Counted from the stretch's first letter, positions 27,724 to 38,566 are shown. The stretch is DNA of 64,000 bases from Solwaraspora sp. WMMD1047 (GCF_029626155.1 NZ_JARUBL010000001.1:3886501-3950500); one strand, 5' to 3'. Notes: a model not told the origin generated them from the sequence alone. Numbers and translations are program-made.

Positions 27724-28023
27724 GTGACGACGCAGACCGACACCGACGAGCTGCGGGTCTGGGTGGACCAGGACCTCTGTACCGGCGACGGCCTCTGCGT
27801 GCAGTACGCCCCCGAGGTCTTCGAATTCGACGTCGACGGCCTGGCGTACGTCAAGGACGGCAGCGGCGAACTGCTCCTCGCGCCCGGCAGCCGGGTCGAG
27901 GTCCCCACCCGGCTGCGGCTGGAAGTGATCGACGCCGCCCGGGAGTGCCCCGGCGAGTGCATCCACGTGGAGCGGCAACGGGACGGGGCACCGGTCGCCG
28001 GCCCGGACGCGGACCAGGACTGA
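27724..28023 (+). CDS. Short ferredoxin (3Fe-4S type, with an extra Cys)
   Basis: This 99-residue protein has the arrangement of single-cluster bacterial ferredoxins: VDQDLCTGDGLCVQYAPEVF (Cys19 and Cys25) and a C-terminal AARECPGECIHVE (Cys75 and Cys79). Cys75 followed by Pro is the usual last ligand; Cys79 sits where most homologues have Ala or Ile. It would carry electrons to a cytochrome P450 or similar oxygenase, but none is in the window. The GTG start follows GGGAGG by seven bases. It is divergent from arc. Confidence 0.88.
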   Translation: MTTQTDTDELRVWVDQDLCTGDGLCVQYAPEVFEFDVDGLAYVKDGSGELLLAPGSRVEVPTRLRLEVIDAARECPGECIHVERQRDGAPVAGPDADQD

Positions 28024-28070
28024 CCGCGGGGGCGAACAAGTCCGATAGCCGACAACGGCCCACGAACCGC

Positions 28071-28649
28071 TCAGAGGGTCGGTCGGCCCACCAACGAGGA
28101 GACCAACCGGGCGAACTCCTCCAGCCGGGCGATCTGGCCGGCGCTGCCGTCGTCGAGGGTCTTGCTGAACCGCAACGCGTCATGCCGGGGCAGGGCCGGC
28201 GACTCGTCGCCGATAACCGTCTCGTCCAGCGAGGTCAGCAGCAGATAGACGTCGATGCTGTCGACCCGTACCTGGCCGTTGGGGGTGCGGGTCAACCGGC
28301 GCCGGCAGCCGACCTCGGTGACCGTGGAGATCGGCACCACCCGCAGCGACGAGGTCATCGAGCCGGCCGGACCGTCGTCCGGCGGCACGTCCTCGCCGTG
28401 CCAGAGGACCAGCCGGCTGCCGTCGCAGACGGCGACCTCCTGCCACACCCCGTTCACCTCGTTGACGAACCGCTCCAGGGTGAAGCCGAGCACCGCGGCG
28501 CCGCCCAGCGCCCCACCGAGGGCGTCGAGTGCCACATCCGGGTCGCGCAGGTAGGCACGCGCGGCGGATTCCAGATCCCGGTACGGCGACCAGTCCGGGA
28601 AGACCGCGGGCAGGTCGCCACCGCCGAATGCCGGCCGACTCATCGGCAC
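28071..28649 (-). CDS. Unrecognised conserved-type soluble protein
   Basis: I do not recognise a named family in this 192-residue protein. It is soluble and acidic, with a helical N-terminal part (DLESAARAYLRDPDVALDAL) and a beta-rich centre (EVAVCDGSRLVLWHGEDVP, SLRVVPISTVTEVGCRRRL). A C-terminal helix follows (IARLEEFARLVSSLVGR). It begins 20 bases after the trmI stop on the same strand and is probably co-transcribed. The start may be GTG 28649 or ATG 28643. It ends convergent with the ferredoxin gene. Confidence 0.7.
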   Translation of the reverse strand: MPMSRPAFGGGDLPAVFPDWSPYRDLESAARAYLRDPDVALDALGGALGGAAVLGFTLERFVNEVNGVWQEVAVCDGSRLVLWHGEDVPPDDGPAGSMTSSLRVVPISTVTEVGCRRRLTRTPNGQVRVDSIDVYLLLTSLDETVIGDESPALPRHDALRFSKTLDDGSAGQIARLEEFARLVSSLVGRPTL

Positions 28650-28668
28650 CGCCCGACGCTGACGGTCA

Positions 28669-30776
<2,108 letters not shown>

Positions 30777-30783
30777 CGGGTAG

Positions 30784-30789
30784 ATGCTA
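30784..30789 (-). promoter_or_regulatory. Leaderless -10 element of the site-2 protease-trmI operon
   Basis: TAGCAT on the minus strand, seven bases before ATG 30776. Confidence 0.65.
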
Positions 30790-30848
30790 CGTAACGGCAG
30801 GAGCGGACCTGGCCCGGCGCCCACGGCCGTTCTGTCACACCGGTGGCC

Positions 30849-30854
30849 TAGCCT
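30849..30854 (+). promoter_or_regulatory. Leaderless -10 element of the RecB-like nuclease gene
   Basis: TAGCCT on the plus strand, seven bases before ATG 30862; it shares an 85-bp divergent region with the site-2 protease promoter. Confidence 0.65.
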
Positions 30855-30861
30855 TTCGGTC

Positions 30862-31797
30862 ATGGTGGCGGAGACGGTGACGAAAGAGTCGGCAGTGCCG
30901 ACGGAGCCGACCGGGCCGGCGGGGCCGCCGGAGCAGGCCGAGTCGGCGCAGGTGACCGCGTCGCTGTCGCCGTCGCGGGCGGCCGATTTCAAGACCTGCC
31001 CGCTGCTGTTCCGGTTCCGCACCATCGACCGGCTGCCCGAACGTCCCAGCGCCGACCAGGCCCGGGGCACGCTCGTGCACGCCGTGCTGGAGGCGCTGTT
31101 CGATCTGCCGGCCGAGCGGCGGACCGTGGCCGAGGCGGCCGAGCTGGTGGCCCCGCAGTGGGACCGGCTGGTCGAGGCCCAGCCGGAGCTGGCCGGGGTC
31201 TTCGACGCCGCGGACCTGACCGGCCCGGCCGAGTTCCTGCGCTCGGCGCGCGACCTGCTCGACGGCTACTTCGCGGTGGAGGATCCGCGCCGGTTGGAGC
31301 CCGCCGAGCGGGAGAGTCTGGTCTCCGCGGTGGTCGACGGGCAGCTGCTGATCCGGGGCTACCTGGACCGGCTCGACATCTCCCCGGCCGGGGAGCTGCG
31401 GGTGGTCGACTACAAGACCGGTGGGGCGCCCCGGGAGGCGTTCGAGGCGCGGGCGCTGTTCCAGCTCAAGTTCTACGCGCTGGTGCTGTGGCGCACCCGG
31501 GGGGTCGTCCCCCGGGTACTGCGCCTGCTCTACCTGCGGGACGCGGAGATCCTGGACTACACGCCCGACGCCGACGAGCTGCTCCGCTTCGAGCGTACGG
31601 TGGTGGCGCTGTGGCGGGCCATCGAACAGGCGACGCTGGCCCGTGACTTCCGCCCCCGGCCCAGCAAGCTCTGCGGGTGGTGCAGCCACCAGGCGTTCTG
31701 CCCGGAGTTCGGCGGCACCCCGCCGCCGTTCCCGGAGCCGGTGGTCCGACCGACCGCCGACGCCGAGGCGCCGCCCGCCGCCACCGGGCCGGAGTAA
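30862..31797 (+). CDS. RecB-family PD-(D/E)XK exonuclease with Fe-S cysteines
   Basis: This 311-residue nuclease begins LSPSRAADFKTCPLLFRFR, with the first Cys of an iron-sulfur staple. It continues with GTLVHAVLEALF and the catalytic core GYLDRLDISPAGELRVVDYKTG (Asp and Lys of PD-(D/E)XK), then QLKFYALVLW. The C-terminal cysteines are in KLCGWCSHQAFCPEF. The layout resembles the AddB/Cas4-like RecB nucleases. A partner helicase is not in the window. ATG 30862 is fixed by TAGCCT seven bases upstream. The Ala/Pro-rich tail appears unstructured. Confidence 0.92.
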   Translation: MVAETVTKESAVPTEPTGPAGPPEQAESAQVTASLSPSRAADFKTCPLLFRFRTIDRLPERPSADQARGTLVHAVLEALFDLPAERRTVAEAAELVAPQWDRLVEAQPELAGVFDAADLTGPAEFLRSARDLLDGYFAVEDPRRLEPAERESLVSAVVDGQLLIRGYLDRLDISPAGELRVVDYKTGGAPREAFEARALFQLKFYALVLWRTRGVVPRVLRLLYLRDAEILDYTPDADELLRFERTVVALWRAIEQATLARDFRPRPSKLCGWCSHQAFCPEFGGTPPPFPEPVVRPTADAEAPPAATGPE

Positions 31798-31926
31798 CCC
31801 GCGCGACCGGGCCGGAGCTACCCACGGGCGACATGGGGAGGACCGGCCTCGGGAGGAGCAGCCTCATCCTCGGGGATGAGGGCGAGTTCAGCGCTCATGA
31901 CGACCGACGGGACCCGCTGCGCCGGA

Positions 31927-31932
31927 TACCGT
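31927..31932 (+). promoter_or_regulatory. Leaderless -10 element of the sensor kinase gene
   Basis: TACCGT on the plus strand, seven bases before ATG 31940. Confidence 0.55.
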
Positions 31933-31939
31933 CGCCACC

Positions 31940-33430
31940 ATGGCCCGAGCAGACGCCGCGACCGCCCCACCTGGTGAGCCGCGCCCGCGCGCGTTGCCGC
32001 TGGCACCGGTCGGGGCTACCGACGCGGAGGCCGGGTCAGCACCGGTGCCCGCCCACCCGGCTGCCCCACCCTGGTGGCATATCCGCTGGTGGCGAGCCCC
32101 GTGGGGACCGGAGCCGGCCCGACCCGGCGCGACCCGGCCGGGCCCGGGGCGACCGGTCCAGGAGCAGCCCGGCCTGGGGCGGCCCAGCCCTGAGCGGTCG
32201 GGCCGGCGGGAGCCGGACCGGGGGCCGTTGGACCGGTGGCGGGGGCTGCGGCTGGACGCGCTGCTCGCGGTGGCCGCCGTCCTGGTCGACGTGCTGTTCT
32301 ACGCCACCACCCCCGACGAGCTGGTACCGGTCGACATGGTCCGGCTGCCCTGGCCGGCGGCGATCGGCCTGAGCCTGCTGGCCGCCACGCCGATCGCGCT
32401 GCGGCGGGTCGCGCCCCGGGCCGCGGTGGTCGCGGTGCTCGTCGCCTTCCTCGCCACCGTGCTCGCCACGTACCAACCGAGCACCCTGGTCGTCGCCTAC
32501 ATCGCGATCACCTACACCGCCGCGGCGCACCTACCGCTGCGGCCCGCGATCGGCACCGCCGCGCTGCTCTGGTCGCCCACCGCGATCGCTGTGCTGGCCG
32601 TGCCGTGGCTGCGCGACGGGGGCATCTCACCGGCGTACTCGATCTTCACCAATTCCCTGCTCGCGCTGGTCTGCTTCTTCGTCGGACGGACCGTGCACGC
32701 CCGGCGGGCCTCGATGCACGCGTTGGAGGAGCGCGCCCGGGTGGCCGAGGAGAACCAGCGGGCCCTGGCCGACCAGGCGGTCACCGACGAGCGGCGCCGC
32801 ATCGCCCGTGAGCTGCACGACGTGGTGGCCCACCACGTCAGCGTGATGGGAGTGCTGGCCACCGGGGCGCGCCGGGTGCTGCCCCGGGACCCGGCCGCGG
32901 TCGACGAGGTGCTCGGCACCATCGAGCAGACCAGCCGCACCACCCTGCGCGAGATGCGCCGGCTGCTCGACGTGCTGCGCACCGACGCCGAGCCGACCGC
33001 CGCCGACCTCGCCCCGCAGCCGGGCCTGTCCGGCATCGAGACCCTGGTCGAGCAGGTCCGCGAGGCCGGCCTGCCGGTCACCCTGCGGGTCGACGGCGCC
33101 CCCGGGCCGCTGGACCCGGGCGTCGCGCTGACCATCTTCCGAATCGTGCAGGAGGCGCTGACCAACGCGCTCAAGCACGCCGGGACGGCCACCGCCGAGG
33201 TACGGCTGAGCTTCGGCGTCTACTGGCTCGTCGTCGAGGTCTCCGACACCGGTCGCGGGCCGCTGCCGGACGCCAACCGGCTCGGACACGGCCTGGTCGG
33301 GATGCGCGAACGGGTCGCCCTCTACGGCGGCACCCTGCGCACCGGCCCCCGCCCCGGCGGCGGCTACCGGGTGTACGCGAAGATGCCGATGGAACTTCTG
33401 GGCGCACCGAACGGCGAGGGAGCGGCATGA
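31940..33430 (+). CDS. NarL-type sensor histidine kinase
   Basis: This 496-residue kinase starts with a Pro/Arg-rich cytoplasmic stretch of about 100 residues. Some four to six membrane helices follow (about residues 108-255). The HisKA_3 dimerisation domain has RRRIARELHDVVAHHVSVM, with phosphorylatable His293. The HATPase_c domain carries IVQEALTNALKHA (N box), VSDTGRGPLP (G1) and GLVGMRERVALYGGTL (G2). Its stop overlaps the response regulator ATG (ATGA). The signal is not evident; many such kinases act with the ABC transporter next door, and two transporter modules follow here. Confidence 0.94.
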   Translation: MARADAATAPPGEPRPRALPLAPVGATDAEAGSAPVPAHPAAPPWWHIRWWRAPWGPEPARPGATRPGPGRPVQEQPGLGRPSPERSGRREPDRGPLDRWRGLRLDALLAVAAVLVDVLFYATTPDELVPVDMVRLPWPAAIGLSLLAATPIALRRVAPRAAVVAVLVAFLATVLATYQPSTLVVAYIAITYTAAAHLPLRPAIGTAALLWSPTAIAVLAVPWLRDGGISPAYSIFTNSLLALVCFFVGRTVHARRASMHALEERARVAEENQRALADQAVTDERRRIARELHDVVAHHVSVMGVLATGARRVLPRDPAAVDEVLGTIEQTSRTTLREMRRLLDVLRTDAEPTAADLAPQPGLSGIETLVEQVREAGLPVTLRVDGAPGPLDPGVALTIFRIVQEALTNALKHAGTATAEVRLSFGVYWLVVEVSDTGRGPLPDANRLGHGLVGMRERVALYGGTLRTGPRPGGGYRVYAKMPMELLGAPNGEGAA

Positions 33431-34131
33431 CCGACGAGCGGGCCATGCCCGACCAGCGGGCCACCGCCCGACCGGTGCGCGTCCTGCTCGCGGACGACCA
33501 GCCGCTGCTGCGTACCGGATTCCGGATGGTGCTCGGCGCGGAGGACGACCTGGACATCGTCGGCGAGGCCGGCGACGGCGCCGAGGCGGTCGACCTGGCC
33601 CGGCGGCTGCTGCCGGACGTGGTACTGATGGACATCCGGATGCCGCGGATGGACGGCGTCGCGGCGACCCGCGCCATCGTCGCCGCCCGGTTGCCGGTCC
33701 GGGTGCTGATCCTGACCACCTTCGACCTGGACGAGTACGTCGTCGGCGCGCTGCGCGCCGGCGCCAGCGGGTTCCTCGCCAAGGACGTGCCGGCCGAGGA
33801 CCTGGTGACCGCGATCCGCACGGTGGCGGTCGGCGAGGCGGTGGTCGCGCCCCGGATCCTCAAGCGCCTGCTGGACCGCTTCGCCGACTCGTTGCCGGAC
33901 CCCTCGTCCACCCCGCCGAAGACGCTGGACGTGCTCACCGACCGGGAACGGGAGGTGCTGATGCAGGTGGCCCGGGGGTTGTCCAACGCCGAGATCGCCC
34001 GGGCGCTCTCGGTCAGCGAGACCACCATCAAGACCCACGTCGGGCACCTGCTGACCAAGCTGGGGCTGCGCGACCGGGTGCAGGCGGTGGTGCTGGCCTA
34101 CGAGTCCGGCATCGTCCGGCCGCGTAGCTGA
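33427..34131 (+). CDS. NarL/LuxR-type response regulator
   Basis: This 234-residue regulator has a receiver domain with the acidic pair Asp23-Asp24, phospho-acceptor Asp69 (VVLMDIRMP), Thr in LILTTFD and Lys in FLAKD. The LuxR helix-turn-helix lies near residues 165-225 (LTDREREVLMQVARGLSNAEIARALSVSETTIKTHV). It is coupled to the kinase by an ATGA overlap. A 173-bp gap with a promoter-like hexamer separates it from the first ABC module, the likely target. Confidence 0.95.
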   Translation: MTDERAMPDQRATARPVRVLLADDQPLLRTGFRMVLGAEDDLDIVGEAGDGAEAVDLARRLLPDVVLMDIRMPRMDGVAATRAIVAARLPVRVLILTTFDLDEYVVGALRAGASGFLAKDVPAEDLVTAIRTVAVGEAVVAPRILKRLLDRFADSLPDPSSTPPKTLDVLTDREREVLMQVARGLSNAEIARALSVSETTIKTHVGHLLTKLGLRDRVQAVVLAYESGIVRPRS

Positions 34132-34233
34132 ACCTCCGACGGACCCGTCTCCTTCCCCGGGTGGAGACCGCCGGCCCGGCGGTCGGACCCATGAACCGTT
34201 CCCAGGTACGACGGCCCGGGTGCCCGGCGCACC

Positions 34234-34239
34234 TAGCGT
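34234..34239 (+). promoter_or_regulatory. Candidate -10 element of the first ABC module
   Basis: TAGCGT about 66 bases before GTG 34305, which itself has an AAGGGAG ribosome site. This would give a conventional leader. Confidence 0.45.
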
Positions 34240-34304
34240 GGACGGTGACGGCACCAGCCGTCCCGGCCGAACCGCCGGGGTTCACCTGATCAAGGGAGAC
34301 GAGC

Positions 34305-35078
34305 GTGACCGGGACAGACACGGGGGCGGGCGGTGCGGCCGCGCGGGCCCAGGACGTGTGGAAGGTGTACGGCAGCGGCGAGGCCGAGGTGATCGCCCTG
34401 CGCGGCGTCAGCGCCGAGTTCGAGCGGGCCCGGTTCACCGCGATCATGGGGCCGTCGGGCTCCGGCAAGTCCACCCTGATGCACTGCCTGGCCGGGCTGG
34501 ACTCGACCACCCGCGGTGACGTGTGGATCGGCGACACCAAGGTGACCGGGCTGGGGGACGCCGGGCTGACGAAGCTGCGCCGCGACAAGGTCGGCTTCAT
34601 CTTCCAACAGTTCAACCTGCTACCCACCCTCACCGCCGCCGAGAACATCCTCCTCCCCCTCAACATCGCCGGCCGCAAACCAGACCCCACCTGGTACGAC
34701 ACCGTCATCGACACCGTCGGACTCCGCGACCGCCTCGACCACCGACCCGCCCAACTCTCCGGCGGCCAACAACAACGCGTCGCCTGCGCCCGCGCCCTCG
34801 TCGCCCGACCCCAGGTCATCTTCGCCGACGAACCCACCGGCAACCTCGACTCCCGCAGCGGCGCCGAAGTCCTCGGCTTCCTCCGCAACTCCGTCCGCGA
34901 ACACCACCAGACCATCGTCATGGTCACCCACGACCCCGTCGCCGCCGCCTACGCCGACCGCGTCATCTTCCTCGCCGACGGCCAGATCGTCTCCGAGCTG
35001 GTCGAGCCGACCGCGGAGACGGTGCTGGACACCCTGAAGAACCTGGACGTGCTCACCGACGTTCCCGGAGCCGTGTGA
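34305..35078 (+). CDS. ABC transporter ATP-binding protein (MacB/LolD type), copy 1
   Basis: This 257-residue ATPase has Walker A GPSGSGKST near residue 47, Q-loop FIFQQFNLLPTLTA, signature LSGGQQQRVACARAL, Walker B VIFADEPTGNLD and H-loop MVTHD. It energises the MacB/FtsX-like permease whose gene starts within its stop codon (TGATG). Codons from about 34606 to 34995 are almost all CTC for Leu, GTC for Val, CCC for Pro and GAA/CAA. Codons on either side are CTG, GTG, CCG and GAG/CAG. The stretch 34557-35032 is identical to the second ATPase gene. Confidence 0.95.
   Translation: MTGTDTGAGGAAARAQDVWKVYGSGEAEVIALRGVSAEFERARFTAIMGPSGSGKSTLMHCLAGLDSTTRGDVWIGDTKVTGLGDAGLTKLRRDKVGFIFQQFNLLPTLTAAENILLPLNIAGRKPDPTWYDTVIDTVGLRDRLDHRPAQLSGGQQQRVACARALVARPQVIFADEPTGNLDSRSGAEVLGFLRNSVREHHQTIVMVTHDPVAAAYADRVIFLADGQIVSELVEPTAETVLDTLKNLDVLTDVPGAV
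34557..35032 (+). repeat. 476-bp identical tract, copy 1
   Basis: Base-for-base identical, as far as can be read, to 38069-38544 with an offset of 3512. Both lie at the same place inside paralogous ATPase genes. Flanks differ immediately on both sides, and upstream similarity is high but interrupted. Confidence 0.9.
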
Positions 35079-37645
35079 TGCTGCGCGCGACCCTCAAGAG
35101 CCTGCTCTCCCGCAAGCTGCGGCTGGTGCTCTCCGGCTTCGCGATCATCCTCGGGGTGATGTTCGTGGCCAGCGCCTTCGTGCTCACCGACAGCCTCGGC
35201 GGCCGGTTCGAGCGGCTGTTCCAGACCGTCAACGAGAACGTCGCGGTCCAGGTGCAGGCCACCGACGCGGCCGAGGAGGCTGCGGCCGAGGGCGAACAGC
35301 CGCTGTTGACCGAGGCCGACCTGCAGGCGCTGCGTCAGGTCGACGGCGTGAACGCGGTGGTCGGCGACGCCAGCGCCGAGGGCGTCACCCCGTTCCGGGC
35401 CCGCGACGGCAAGGCGCTGCCGGGCACCGGCGTGCCCCGGCTCGGCATCGGGCTGGGCGAGGACGACTTCGTCGCCGACGGCCTGCTGCAGGTGGCGGAG
35501 GGCCGCGCCCCCACCTCCGACAACGAGGTGGCGCTCACCCGGTTCACCGCCGAGCAGAGCGGACACGCCATCGGCGACCGGATCAAGGTGTACGTCCAGT
35601 CCCGGTACGCGGCGTCGGAGTACACCGTCACCGGCATCCTGGAGTACGCCGGCGGCCGGCCCTCGCTGGCCGGGGAGACCATGGTGGCGTTCACCGTGCC
35701 GGAGGCGCAGCGGCTCTTCTACGACCGCACCGGGGCGTTCGGCGCCGCCCAGTTGGAGGCCGCGCCCGGCGTCTCGGAGGAGACCCTCAAGGAGCGGGTC
35801 GCCCAGGTGGTGCCGGCCGGCTTCGAGGCGAAGACCGGCACCGAGATCGCCGAGGAGCAGGCCTCGGAGTTCAAGCAGTTGTTGACGTTCGTCAACTGGT
35901 TCTTCCTCGGCTTCGCCCTGATCGCCCTGCTGGTCGGGATGTTCCTGATCTTCAACACCTTCAACATCCTGATCGCCCAGCGGTCCCGGGAGCTGGCGCT
36001 GCTGCGCGCGTTGGGGGCGAGCTGGCGCCAGGTCACCGGAAACGTGTTGATCGAGGCGCTGGTGGTCGGCGTCCTCGCCTCCACCCTGGGGCTGCTGGCC
36101 GGCATCGGGGTGGCCGCCGGGTTGCAGTCGCTGGCCGGCACCGTCGGCATCTCGCTGCCGGCGGGCGGGCTCACCGTCAGCGTCACCGCGGTGGTGGCGT
36201 CCTACCTGGTCGGTGTGCTGATGACGGTGGTCGCGGCGCTGATCCCGGCGATCCGGGCCTCCGGCGTACCGCCGATCGCAGCCATGCGCGACGTGGTCCG
36301 TCCGGACAAGTCGATGCGCGGGCTGACGATCACCGGGGCGGTGGTCACCGGGCTCGGGGTGGCGCTGCTGGTGGTCGGGCTGCTCGGCGTCGACGGCCTG
36401 ACCGCGGTCGCGCTCGGCGGCGGCGTGCTGCTGGCCATCGTCGGGGTGGCGCTGCTCTCCCCGGCGTTGACCGCGCCGATCGCCGGCACGGTCGGCCGGC
36501 TGGTCAGCTGGGGCACGGCCAGCGGCCTGGGGCGGCGCAACGCGCTGCGCAACCCGCGCCGCACCGCGGTCACCGCGGCCGCCCTGATGATCGGGGTGAC
36601 GCTGGTCAGCACCGTGAGCGTGATCGGCGCCTCGCTGCGGGCCACGGTGGACGACCTGGTGGAGAACCAGCTCGGCGCCGAGGTGCTGGTGGTGACCAAC
36701 ACGACGTCGCTGCCGACCGGCCGGGACGGCTTCGACCCGGCCCGGCTGGCCGAGATCGAACAGTTCCCGGGGGTGACCGACGCGGTCGCGTACCACTTCG
36801 TGGTGCTCACCGTCGACGGCAAGGCCAACCAGCTGGTCTCCGCGACCGACCTGTCGGTGGCGCCGGCGATGTTCGCGCTGGACCGCAAGGCCGGCGATCT
36901 CAGCCCCGGCGGCGCCGACGAGGCGATCGTCGACGAGAACACCGCCGAGGCCAACGGCTGGCAGGTCGGCAGCACCGTACGGGTGGCGATGGCCAAGGGC
37001 GGTGACCGGTCGTACCGGATCGCCGGGATCTACGAGAGCCGGTTGACCGTCGGTCTGATCCTGGCCGAGTCGCAGGTCGCGTACTTCGCCGGGCCGCTGG
37101 CCGCGCAGGGGTTCATCAGCGTCTCCGAGTCGGCCGACGTGCCGGCCATCGTGCAGCGGACGGAGCAGTTGATGGCCGACTATCCGTTGGTCACCGTCGG
37201 CGACCGGTCCACCTACGCCGACCAGCAGAACGCACTCGTCAACCAGTTGCTGGCGATCTTCTACGTGCTGCTGGCGCTGGCCGTGGTGGTGGCGTTCCTG
37301 GGCATCGTCAACACCCTGGTGCTGAGCACCTTCGAGCGGACCAGGGAGCTGGGACTGCTGCGCGCGGTCGGGATGAACCGGCGTCAGATCCGCCGGATGG
37401 TGCGGGTCGAGTCGCTGCTGATCGCGGTCTTCGGCTGCCTGCTGGGCATCGCGCTGGGGGTCGCGCTGGGTCTCACCGCGTCGGCCGCGCTGCGGGACCA
37501 GGACGTCCTCAGTGTGGTGACGCTGCCCTACGCGCAGCTCGTCGGGTTCGTGGTCGCCGCCGCGCTGGCCGGGATCGCCGCCGCCTGGTGGCCGTCGTGG
37601 CGGGCGTCGCGGCTCAACGTGCTCGACGCCATCGCGTACGAGTAG
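35078..37645 (+). CDS. FtsX/MacB-like ABC permease, copy 1
   Basis: This 855-residue permease starts with one N-terminal membrane helix (LRLVLSGFAIILGVMFVASAFVLTD), followed by a large extracellular domain (about residues 45-275). A three-helix FtsX domain comes next (FFLGFALIALLVGMFLIFNTFNIL), then a middle pair of helices. A second extracellular domain and a second FtsX domain follow (LAVVVAFLGIVNTLVLSTFERTRELGLLRAVG). This is the DUF214-type layout of lipid, peptide or antibiotic extrusion systems. It is coupled to its ATPase through TGATG. The substrate is unknown. Confidence 0.93.
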   Translation: MLRATLKSLLSRKLRLVLSGFAIILGVMFVASAFVLTDSLGGRFERLFQTVNENVAVQVQATDAAEEAAAEGEQPLLTEADLQALRQVDGVNAVVGDASAEGVTPFRARDGKALPGTGVPRLGIGLGEDDFVADGLLQVAEGRAPTSDNEVALTRFTAEQSGHAIGDRIKVYVQSRYAASEYTVTGILEYAGGRPSLAGETMVAFTVPEAQRLFYDRTGAFGAAQLEAAPGVSEETLKERVAQVVPAGFEAKTGTEIAEEQASEFKQLLTFVNWFFLGFALIALLVGMFLIFNTFNILIAQRSRELALLRALGASWRQVTGNVLIEALVVGVLASTLGLLAGIGVAAGLQSLAGTVGISLPAGGLTVSVTAVVASYLVGVLMTVVAALIPAIRASGVPPIAAMRDVVRPDKSMRGLTITGAVVTGLGVALLVVGLLGVDGLTAVALGGGVLLAIVGVALLSPALTAPIAGTVGRLVSWGTASGLGRRNALRNPRRTAVTAAALMIGVTLVSTVSVIGASLRATVDDLVENQLGAEVLVVTNTTSLPTGRDGFDPARLAEIEQFPGVTDAVAYHFVVLTVDGKANQLVSATDLSVAPAMFALDRKAGDLSPGGADEAIVDENTAEANGWQVGSTVRVAMAKGGDRSYRIAGIYESRLTVGLILAESQVAYFAGPLAAQGFISVSESADVPAIVQRTEQLMADYPLVTVGDRSTYADQQNALVNQLLAIFYVLLALAVVVAFLGIVNTLVLSTFERTRELGLLRAVGMNRRQIRRMVRVESLLIAVFGCLLGIALGVALGLTASAALRDQDVLSVVTLPYAQLVGFVVAAALAGIAAAWWPSWRASRLNVLDAIAYE

Positions 37646-37710
37646 CCGGTCAGGGACAACCCTGAGCCGTCATCGGGGCCGACCCGCAGCGGGAAATCCG
37701 CGTTCGGCTC

Positions 37711-37747
37711 CGCCCCCGGGCGGATGATCCGCCGCCGCCCGGGGGCG
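37711..37747 (+). terminator. Perfect 13-bp inverted repeat after permease 1
   Basis: Arms 37711-37723 and 37735-37747 are exact complements with an 11-base loop, 66 bases after the permease stop. It is likely a terminator or attenuator between the two ABC modules. Confidence 0.65.
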
Positions 37748-37760
37748 AGAATTCCTGGTG

Positions 37761-37800
37761 CCGGCCGGACCACCTGGTCCGGCCGGTCCATGGTTGGACC
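37761..37800. promoter_or_regulatory. Two overlapping inverted repeats upstream of ABC module 2
   Basis: A perfect 12-bp inverted repeat (37761-37772 and 37775-37786, 2-base centre) shares its last two bases with a 6-bp one (GGTCCA 37785-37790, TGGACC 37795-37800). Both end within 17 bases of GTG 37817. The half-sites GGACCA and TGGTCC recur, which suggests a repressor operator; an RNA structure is also possible. Confidence 0.5.
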
Positions 37801-37816
37801 AACGAGGGGGAATCCT

Positions 37817-38566
37817 GTGACGGGGACAGCAGTCCGCGCCGGCCAGACGGCGGCCCGCGCGACCGATGTGTGGAAGGTGTACGGCAGCGGCGAAGCCGAG
37901 GTGATCGCCCTGCGCGGTGTCACCACGGAACTCGAGGGCGGCCGATTCACGGCGATCATGGGGCCGTCGGGCTCCGGCAAGTCCACCCTGATGCACTGCC
38001 TGGCCGGGCTGGACTCGGTGACCAAGGGCCGGATCGAGATCGGTGAGACGACCGTGACCGGGCTGGGTGACGCCGGGCTGACGAAGCTGCGCCGCGACAA
38101 GGTCGGCTTCATCTTCCAACAGTTCAACCTGCTACCCACCCTCACCGCCGCCGAGAACATCCTCCTCCCCCTCAACATCGCCGGCCGCAAACCAGACCCC
38201 ACCTGGTACGACACCGTCATCGACACCGTCGGACTCCGCGACCGCCTCGACCACCGACCCGCCCAACTCTCCGGCGGCCAACAACAACGCGTCGCCTGCG
38301 CCCGCGCCCTCGTCGCCCGACCCCAGGTCATCTTCGCCGACGAACCCACCGGCAACCTCGACTCCCGCAGCGGCGCCGAAGTCCTCGGCTTCCTCCGCAA
38401 CTCCGTCCGCGAACACCACCAGACCATCGTCATGGTCACCCACGACCCCGTCGCCGCCGCCTACGCCGACCGCGTCATCTTCCTCGCCGACGGCCAGATC
38501 GTCTCCGAGCTGGTCGAGCCGACCGCGGAGACGGTGCTGGACACGATGAAGAAGCTGGACGCGTGA
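37817..38566 (+). CDS. ABC transporter ATP-binding protein (MacB/LolD type), copy 2
   Basis: This 249-residue paralogue of the copy 1 ATPase differs mainly in its first 85 codons and last seven. Walker A GPSGSGKST, signature LSGGQQQRVACARAL and Walker B VIFADEPTGNLD are intact. The GTG start follows GAGGGGG. From 38069 to 38544 its DNA is identical to the first gene and carries the same atypical codon choice, so recent gene conversion or a recent recombination seems likely. It overlaps the second permease start (TGATG). Confidence 0.95.
   Translation: MTGTAVRAGQTAARATDVWKVYGSGEAEVIALRGVTTELEGGRFTAIMGPSGSGKSTLMHCLAGLDSVTKGRIEIGETTVTGLGDAGLTKLRRDKVGFIFQQFNLLPTLTAAENILLPLNIAGRKPDPTWYDTVIDTVGLRDRLDHRPAQLSGGQQQRVACARALVARPQVIFADEPTGNLDSRSGAEVLGFLRNSVREHHQTIVMVTHDPVAAAYADRVIFLADGQIVSELVEPTAETVLDTMKKLDA
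38069..38544 (+). repeat. 476-bp identical tract, copy 2
   Basis: Partner of 34557-35032. The differences resume at the third base of a codon on the 3' side and one base before the tract on the 5' side. Confidence 0.9.

Noticed and set aside
34245-34289. A 14-codon GTG frame just after the TAGCGT hexamer upstream of ABC module 1
   Set aside because: The gap to the hexamer is only five bases and the frame ends before a good ribosome site for the ATPase, so a normal untranslated leader explains it better.
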